A stretch of DNA of 8,211 nt, taken from assembly GCA_950071875.1 (NCBI GenBank), contig CATMNW010000092.1, forward strand, positions 1 through 8,211, given 5' to 3'. This stretch comes from an uncultured Erythrobacteraceae bacterium. GTDB lineage: Bacteria; Pseudomonadota; Alphaproteobacteria; Sphingomonadales; Sphingomonadaceae. Positions 1 through 4,226 of the stretch are shown here, piece after piece. The notes beneath the pieces were generated by a model. It ran no database searches, had not been told where the DNA came from, and saw only the letters and a list, made by a program, of their open reading frames with translations. A program made the translations under genes and the position numbers. How positions within the stretch are numbered: the first letter of the stretch is position 1; the number at the start of each line of letters is the position of its first letter.

Positions 1-627
1 GGGAGGCAGAACGGTGTTCTCGATCAAGCCGCTGTTCGGGAACGCCCAGGTCGCTGCAATCAGCACGATGAAGAACAGCATTCCGAGCGATTGCAGCTTC
101 TGCCAGTTCACTGCCCATTTGCGCGGCAATAACCCGCCGAAGATATGGGAACCGTCGAAAGGCGGGATCGGCAGCAGGTTGAACAGTGCAAGGAAGACAT
201 TGATCAGAATGAACATCCCGCCTGCGGTGAGCAACCATTCCGGCGGCATCGATCCTCCGGCGATGAAAGCGCCCGAGACCGCACCGAATATCACTGCACC
301 GGCAAGAGCGAGCAACAGGTTCGTCCCTGGTCCCGCCGCTGCCACGGCAACCATCCCGTAACGCGGATTGCGCAATCGGTCGCCGCGCACCGGAACGGGT
401 TTGGCCCATCCGAAAATCGGCCCGCCGAACAGTGCGAGCGCGCCGGGAACGAGCAAGGTACCCACGGGATCGACATGGCGGATCGGATTGAGCGAGAGGC
501 GTCTCTGCTCCTTCGCGGTCGGATCTCCGAGCGCAAGCGCGGTCCACCCATGCGCAACCTCGTGAAAGACGATGGCGATGATCAGACACGGAACCAGAAT
601 GGCCGCTGTTAGAAGGGTTTCGGTCAT
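1..627 (-). CDS. site-2 protease family zinc metallopeptidase (M50), 3' end missing
   Basis: Integral-membrane zinc metalloprotease of the S2P/M50 family, expected to cut substrates within or near the membrane; the substrate is unknown. I translated 209 codons without a stop, so the gene starts at the ATG at 627 and runs off the left edge. Seen: a hydrophobic first helix (about residues 5-21) leading into HEVAH at residues 22-26, the HExxH zinc and catalytic motif; AAGPGTN at about 97-103; and NLLPIPPFDGS at 140-150, the conserved segment carrying the third zinc ligand (Asp148). These are the signatures of the short, PDZ-less S2P-like group, usually about 210-230 aa, so probably only a few residues are missing. 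It starts 24 bp after the tdk stop and may be co-transcribed with tdk. No clear Shine-Dalgarno sequence is visible. Family assignment is firm; the biological role is not known. Confidence 0.93.
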   Translation of the reverse strand, partial: MTETLLTAAILVPCLIIAIVFHEVAHGWTALALGDPTAKEQRRLSLNPIRHVDPVGTLLVPGALALFGGPIFGWAKPVPVRGDRLRNPRYGMVAVAAAGPGTNLLLALAGAVIFGAVSGAFIAGGSMPPEWLLTAGGMFILINVFLALFNLLPIPPFDGSHIFGGLLPRKWAVNWQKLQSLGMLFFIVLIAATWAFPNSGLIENTVLPP

Positions 628-651
628 GGCGCTTAGATAGGGAGCCTGCCG

Positions 652-1230
652 TCAACCCGCCAGCGCTTGTCGGAAATGCCGGCGGCACATGGCCACATAT
701 CGATCGTTTCCGCCGATTTCGGTCTGCGCCCCTTCTGCAACTGCCTTGCCATCGGCATCCACGCGCAGGTTCATGGTCGCCTTGCGGCCGCAATCGCAGA
801 CCGCTTTCATCTCGACGAGCGCATCGGCAATGCCAAGCAATGCGGCCGAGCCGGGAAAGAGCGCGCCCTGGAAATCGGTACGCAAGCCGTAGCAAAGGAC
901 CGGGATGCCCGCATCGTCAGCAAGTCGCGCCAGCTGCCAGACCTGATCGCGGGTAAGAAACTGCGCTTCGTCAACCAGAACGCAAGCGATCGCATCTTGT
1001 GCATGATCTGCCAGCACCCGCGCTTCGATATCGGTTTCCGGTTCGAAACGATGGGCATCGCTGGCAAGGCCGATCCGACTGGAAATTGCGCCGAAACCTG
1101 GCCGGTCATCCAGCGCGGCAGTCCACAGCGAAACCCGCATGCCGCGTTCGCCGTAATTGAACGCGGTTTGCAGCAGCGTACTGCTTTTTCCCGCATTCAT
1201 GCTGGCATAATAGAAATAGAGCTTGGCCAT
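652..1230 (-). CDS. tdk: thymidine kinase
   Basis: Cytosolic salvage enzyme phosphorylating thymidine (and deoxyuridine) to the monophosphate with ATP. The 192 residues show the type II (TK1-like) layout: P-loop ASMNAGKSS at 9-17; VLVDEAQF at 84-91, with Glu88 in the place of the catalytic base; and a zinc-binding lasso with Cys145, Cys147, Cys182 and His185. These positions coincide with those I recall for E. coli Tdk, which is slightly longer at its C-terminus. YVAMCRRHF near the end is the typical final zinc half-site. ATG at 1230 is the natural start, since the P-loop lies nine residues in, as in the family; its ribosome binding site is weak. The gene is divergent from the AbgT-type transporter and is followed after 24 bp by the M50 protease gene, so those two may form a small operon. 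Confidence 0.97.
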   Translation of the reverse strand: MAKLYFYYASMNAGKSSTLLQTAFNYGERGMRVSLWTAALDDRPGFGAISSRIGLASDAHRFEPETDIEARVLADHAQDAIACVLVDEAQFLTRDQVWQLARLADDAGIPVLCYGLRTDFQGALFPGSAALLGIADALVEMKAVCDCGRKATMNLRVDADGKAVAEGAQTEIGGNDRYVAMCRRHFRQALAG

Positions 1231-1317
1231 CGGCGCACCGTCTAGCCTGAGGCGCGCAGCCTGTTAAGATGAACGACAGACTGTATCGGGGATGACGGCC
1301 GAAACAAGATCACGGGG
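1231..1317. promoter_or_regulatory. divergent intergenic region between tdk and the AbgT-type transporter gene
   Basis: This 87-bp stretch must hold or adjoin the promoters of tdk (leftward) and of the transporter gene (rightward). I found no convincing sigma-70 -35/-10 pair with normal spacing on either strand; TTGTTT on the minus strand near 1303-1308 has only poor partners. What stands out is a direct repeat of CGGGGATGACG (the second copy crosses the transporter start) and two chained mini reading frames, described separately. Function as a promoter region is inferred from gene orientation only. Confidence 0.45.
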
Positions 1318-1321
1318 ATGA
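1269..1321 (+). other. two chained mini-ORFs leading into the transporter gene (possible leader peptides)
   Basis: ATG at 1269 opens an 8-codon frame (MNDRLYRG) whose TGA at 1293-1295 overlaps the ATG at 1292 as ATGA. That second ATG opens a 9-codon frame (MTAETRSRG) whose TGA at 1319-1321 overlaps the transporter ATG at 1318, again as ATGA. Both peptides end in Arg-Gly-stop because of the 11-bp direct repeat. Neither has a good Shine-Dalgarno sequence: the first has none within range, the second only GGGG touching its ATG. Translation is therefore speculative; such short frames also arise by chance. Confidence 0.25.
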
Positions 1322-1323
1322 CG
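1287..1323 (+). repeat. 11-bp direct repeat ahead of and across the transporter start
   Basis: CGGGGATGACG occurs at 1287-1297 and again at 1313-1323, 26 bp from start to start. Each copy contains an ATG directly after GGGG. The second ATG (1318) is the first in-frame start of the transporter. The repeat could be a small duplication of the translation-initiation region, a pair of operator half-sites, or chance; the sequence alone does not decide. Confidence 0.6.
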
Positions 1324-2961
1324 ATGACAGATGCGACCACCTCAGCGAACAGTCAGGGCGGGATTCTTGGCTGGGTAGAGCGTACGGGCAACAAACTGCC
1401 CGACCCGGTATTCATTTTCTTCTACCTGATCATTGCCTTGGTAGTGATCTCCGTGATTGCTTCATTATTGGGCGTATCCGCTCTTCACCCCACCGCGCTC
1501 GACGAACAGACCGGTGGCGCGCTGCTGATCGAGGCGGTGAGCCTGCTCTCGCCCGAGAACATCCAGCGCCTATGGGTGGAGATGCCCGCCACGTTCACGC
1601 ACTTTCACCCCCTTGGGTACGTGCTGGTGGTGATGCTGGGAGCCGGTGTAGCCGAGCGCTCCGGCTTTTTCGCTGCAGGCATGTCGAAGGCAGTCAAGGC
1701 TGCACCCAAGGCTTTGCTGACACCGGTGGTCGCACTGGTCGCAATGCTTGGCAACCATGCCGCGGACGCGGGCTATGTCGTGCTTATCCCGCTTGCAGGT
1801 ATTCTCTTTGCGGCTGCGGGCAGGCATCCGCTGGCAGGCATTGCGGCAGCCTTTGCCGGTGTGTCGGGCGGCTTCTCCGCGAACATCTCGCCCGGGCAAC
1901 TCGACGCACTGCTTTTCGGGATCACCGAGGAAGCAGTTGGCGCAAGCGCGCTCGATCCGGCATGGACGGCGAATATCGCGGGCAACTGGTATTTCATCAG
2001 CGTTATGACGCTGCTTTTCCTGCCGATTATCTGGTATGTAACCGACAAGATCATCGAACCCCGCCTTGGCCCTTGGAAAGGCGGCGCCACGGCAGGTCTG
2101 GATGCGAGCGATACCAGCCCCGACCCCGCCGCGCATGACGGTGCACTTGCGGCCAAGGGCCTGCGACATGGAGGGCTTGCCGCTTTGGGGGTTATTGCTC
2201 TCTGGGTCCTGATGACCGTCGGCCCGGGCACGCCCCTGATCGATGAGGCCGCCTGCGAAGGCGTGACCGATTGTTCGATCCACACCCAGCTGGCCCCGCT
2301 TTATCGCAGCCTTGTCGCCGGTTTTTTCCTCCTCTTCCTTCTGACCGGCTGGGCCTATGGCCGTGCAACCGGTACGATCAAAAACCATCGTGATCTGGTC
2401 AACATGATGGCCGAAAGCATGAAGGACATGGGCTACTACCTCGTCCTGGCCTTTGCCGCGGCGCATTTCGTGGCGATGTTCGGCTGGTCGAACCTCGGTC
2501 TTATCACCGCCGTTCATGGTGCAGCCGGGATCGAGAGCACCGGGCTGCCGCTTCCGATCGTTCTCGGACTGATGGTGCTGTTTACCGGTCTGCTCAACCT
2601 CTTCGTCGGCTCGGCATCGGCCAAGTGGGCGTTGCTTGCACCGATCCTCGTGCCCATGCTCATGCTGCTCGGCATCAGCCCGGAAGGCGCGACCGCAGCC
2701 TACCGCGTTGGTGACAGCGCGACCAATATCATTACTCCGCTCATGGTCTATTTCCCGCTGATTCTGGTCTTTGCGCAGCGCTGGCAGAAGGACTTCGGTC
2801 TCGGCAGCCTGACCGCGATGATGATCCCTTATTCGATCTGGCTGCTGGTGTCGGGTACGCTACTGATCGTCGCCTGGTTCTATCTCGGCCTGCCACTTGG
2901 GCCGGATGCGCCGGTCGCTTACGCGCTGCCGGAAATGAGCGCGCCCGCCATCATGCAGTGA
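1318..2961 (+). CDS. AbgT family transporter (p-aminobenzoyl-glutamate transporter/antimetabolite exporter type)
   Basis: Inner-membrane, ion-coupled transporter of the AbgT family, whose members are known for uptake of p-aminobenzoyl-glutamate (E. coli AbgT) or sulfonamide/antimetabolite export (MtrF, YdaH). Length 547 aa, near the family norm of about 510-550. Seen: hydrophobic segments from residue 30 to about 525; SPGQLD at 191-196; GSASAKW at 431-437; and AYRVGDSATNIITP at 461-474. From memory of the MtrF work, Ser434, Trp437, Pro455, Arg463, Asp466 and Pro474 match residues needed for transport, so the protein looks intact. The substrate cannot be read from sequence, and no folate gene is adjacent. 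ATG at 1318 has GGGG touching it; the in-frame ATG at 1324, with GGGG six bases upstream, may be the real start (545 aa). Only two cysteines exist, Cys313 and Cys319, in one loop predicted periplasmic. It is convergent with rbfA, 3 bp apart. Confidence 0.93.
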   Translation: MTMTDATTSANSQGGILGWVERTGNKLPDPVFIFFYLIIALVVISVIASLLGVSALHPTALDEQTGGALLIEAVSLLSPENIQRLWVEMPATFTHFHPLGYVLVVMLGAGVAERSGFFAAGMSKAVKAAPKALLTPVVALVAMLGNHAADAGYVVLIPLAGILFAAAGRHPLAGIAAAFAGVSGGFSANISPGQLDALLFGITEEAVGASALDPAWTANIAGNWYFISVMTLLFLPIIWYVTDKIIEPRLGPWKGGATAGLDASDTSPDPAAHDGALAAKGLRHGGLAALGVIALWVLMTVGPGTPLIDEAACEGVTDCSIHTQLAPLYRSLVAGFFLLFLLTGWAYGRATGTIKNHRDLVNMMAESMKDMGYYLVLAFAAAHFVAMFGWSNLGLITAVHGAAGIESTGLPLPIVLGLMVLFTGLLNLFVGSASAKWALLAPILVPMLMLLGISPEGATAAYRVGDSATNIITPLMVYFPLILVFAQRWQKDFGLGSLTAMMIPYSIWLLVSGTLLIVAWFYLGLPLGPDAPVAYALPEMSAPAIMQ

Positions 2962-2964
2962 GTG

Positions 2965-3366
2965 CTACTCTTCGTCCTCAAGGTCGCGTGCGACCTTGGG
3001 GTCGGAAAGCAGTTTCTCGATACGCTCGGCCTCGTCAAAGCTCTCGTCGGGCTGGAAATTGAGTTTAGGCGCGAATTTCAAGCCGAGCCGCTGGGCGACT
3101 TCCTTCTGGAAGAATGCCGTATTGGTGCGCAGCGCTTTCAATACAGTGGCCTCGTCATCGCCGAGCAGCGGCTTCACATAGGCTTTCGCATTGCGCAGGT
3201 CGGGCGTCATGCGGACCTCGGTCACGGCGATGTTGGAAGCACGCAGAACGTCGTCATGCGCCTCGCCACGGGCTAGCAGTTCCGACAGGATATGCCGGAC
3301 ACGCTCTCCGACCTTGAGAACGCGGACCGATTGCTGTTCGGGGGTCGATTGCTGGTGCTTCGCCAT
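2965..3366 (-). CDS. rbfA: 30S ribosome-binding factor A
   Basis: Assembly factor that binds the maturing 30S subunit, helps 16S rRNA 5'-end maturation, and is needed in the cold in other bacteria. The 133 residues fit the family (about 120-135), which is a single KH-type fold. Seen: SVRVLKVGERVRHILSELL at 13-31 as the first helix; the strand SNIAVTEVRMTPDLRNAKAYV at about 44-64, with the hallmark TEVRMTPDLRNA; FFQKEVAQRLGLKFAPKL at 85-102; and FQPDESFDEAERIEKLL at 104-120. The tail is acidic (EDEE). ATG at 3366 is preceded by GAGAGG inside the last codons of the upstream thioesterase, 9 nt away. The gene starts 5 bp after that thioesterase's stop and closes the nusA-infB operon in this window. 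Its end faces the transporter gene at 3 bp; no truB follows. Confidence 0.97.
   Translation of the reverse strand: MAKHQQSTPEQQSVRVLKVGERVRHILSELLARGEAHDDVLRASNIAVTEVRMTPDLRNAKAYVKPLLGDDEATVLKALRTNTAFFQKEVAQRLGLKFAPKLNFQPDESFDEAERIEKLLSDPKVARDLEDEE
2979..2998. repeat. perfect inverted repeat at the convergent transporter/rbfA junction (candidate hairpin)
   Basis: CAAGGTCGC and its exact reverse complement GCGACCTTG are separated by only GT, giving a GC-rich hairpin in RNA from either strand. It begins 18 nt after the transporter stop codon and lies inside the last codons of rbfA (about residues 123-130). No T-run follows it on either strand, so it is not a standard intrinsic terminator. It may still end or protect both converging transcripts, which have no intergenic space for a terminator. 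Confidence 0.5.
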
Positions 3367-3371
3367 ATGGT

Positions 3372-3782
3372 CTAGCCTCTCACCGGCCGGGGGGTAGGAA
3401 TTGCGGTGCTTGTCGAGCGGGCCAGAAGCTTGCCCGCGGTATCGAACAGCTCGCCTTCCAGGAATATCACTTTTCGCCCGCGGCGAACAACCCGGCCCTT
3501 GCCGATCAGGGGGCCCGCCACGACGGGTTTGAGCAGGCTCATCGATATTTCGAGGTTGAGAGGGGCCTCTTCCTGCTCCGTCGCCCAGACATGTGCCCAG
3601 CCCATCACTTCGTCAAGAAATCCCGCGACCAACCCGCCCTGCACGCTGCCGCGCGGTGTGATGAAGCTTTCGGGCGCGTGGAAACGCAAGGTAATCTCCT
3701 CGCGATCCTTGTTGAAGTGGTCGAATTCGACACCCATGAGATCGGCATGGGCGGCACCGAGTGCATGGTTGGTATCGGTCAA
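3372..3782 (-). CDS. PaaI family hotdog-fold thioesterase, second of a tandem pair (TTG start)
   Basis: Predicted cytosolic acyl-CoA thioesterase with a single hotdog domain (PaaI/4HBT type); substrate unknown. I start it at TTG (3782-3780), giving 136 aa. The reasons are a GGAG sequence 7 nt upstream, a TTG overlapping the upstream gene's TGA (TTGA junction), and the fact that active-region residues then fall at the same numbers as in the neighbour. ATG at 3737 would remove the conserved segment before LMGVEF. Seen: TPRGSVQGG at 42-50, FLDEVMG at 55-61 with Asp57 as likely acid/base, and GKGRVVRRGRK and FLEGELFD in the later strands. The usual HGG motif reads QGG (Gln48). It is about half identical to the upstream thioesterase, so a tandem duplication is inferred. 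A longer open frame runs on upstream to 4220 but only shadows the neighbour. Confidence 0.88.
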   Translation of the reverse strand: MTDTNHALGAAHADLMGVEFDHFNKDREEITLRFHAPESFITPRGSVQGGLVAGFLDEVMGWAHVWATEQEEAPLNLEISMSLLKPVVAGPLIGKGRVVRRGRKVIFLEGELFDTAGKLLARSTSTAIPTPRPVRG

Positions 3783-4210
3783 TCGTTTACTCCGGGAACA
3801 GGGGTCGGGATGGCACTCGAGGTCGCCCGCGCGAGCACATTCCCATCCTTGTCGAGCAGTTCGCCTTCCAGGAACGCCACCCTCTTGCCTGCTTTCACCA
3901 CGCGCCCCTTGCCCGTGATGGTTTCCATCGGGACCATGCGCAGGAACGTCAGGTTCATGTCCAGATTGAGGGGTAATCTCTGTTCGGCCGTACCGGAGCG
4001 GGCTTCGGTCACGGCCAGCAGCGCGCCGCCCATGACTTCGTCCAGAAAGCCTGCAATCAGGCCGCCCTGCACTGCCCCGCGCGGTGAGGCGAAACTTGCC
4101 GGCGGGGTATAGCGACAGGTCAGCTCGCCCGTCTCCTCGTCGAAGGAGACGAACTCGCTGCCCATTAGCTCGGACGATGGCGAGCGTCGTTTCTCGTAGA
4201 TTCTCGCCAT
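3779..4210 (-). CDS. PaaI family hotdog-fold thioesterase, first of a tandem pair
   Basis: Predicted cytosolic acyl-CoA thioesterase, 143 aa, one hotdog domain of the PaaI/4HBT type, expected to work as a dimer or tetramer. Substrate not deducible. Seen: SPRGAVQGG at 42-50 and FLDEVMGGA at 55-63, the central hotdog helix with Asp57/Glu58; then LPLNLDMNLTFLR at 79-91, GKGRVVKAGKRVAFLEGELLD at 100-120 and ATSSAIPTP at the end. Gln48 stands where most PaaI-like enzymes have His; Asp57 at plus nine, the known catalytic position, is kept. Against the next gene I count roughly 64 identities over 118 aligned residues, with one 6-residue indel around 71-78. ATG at 4210 follows the infB stop by 16 bp, with GAGG 10 nt upstream. 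Its place inside the translation operon implies co-expression with infB and rbfA, not necessarily a shared function. Confidence 0.92.
   Translation of the reverse strand: MARIYEKRRSPSSELMGSEFVSFDEETGELTCRYTPPASFASPRGAVQGGLIAGFLDEVMGGALLAVTEARSGTAEQRLPLNLDMNLTFLRMVPMETITGKGRVVKAGKRVAFLEGELLDKDGNVLARATSSAIPTPVPGVND
3790..3793 (-). promoter_or_regulatory. ribosome binding site (GGAG) supporting the TTG start of the second thioesterase
   Basis: GGAG on the minus strand lies seven bases before TTG at 3782, inside the last codons of the upstream thioesterase. There is no comparably placed site before the alternative ATG at 3737. Together with the TTGA stop/start overlap, this suggests translational coupling of the two thioesterases and hence balanced synthesis. 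Confidence 0.7.
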
Positions 4211-4226
4211 GCGCTACCAACCTCGA

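Noticed and set aside
667..1245. Plus-strand open frame of 192 codons mirroring tdk
   Set aside because: It is the antisense of thymidine kinase, which carries all its catalytic and zinc residues; the equal length is coincidence.
1231..1317. Candidate sigma-70 promoter boxes in the divergent region
   Set aside because: The best matches on either strand have 14-15 bp spacers and several mismatches; not reported as defined promoters.
1570..2517. Minus-strand open frame (315 codons) inside the transporter gene
   Set aside because: Composition is dominated by Arg/Gly/His/Gln with no domain, and it is fully opposite the clear AbgT coding sequence; an artefact of GC-rich codons.
3783..4220. Upstream extension of the second thioesterase frame to an ATG at 4220
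   Set aside because: The extension is a shifted-frame reading of the first thioesterase gene and resembles no protein; the TTG at 3782 with GGAG explains the start. It is not a fused or frameshifted gene.
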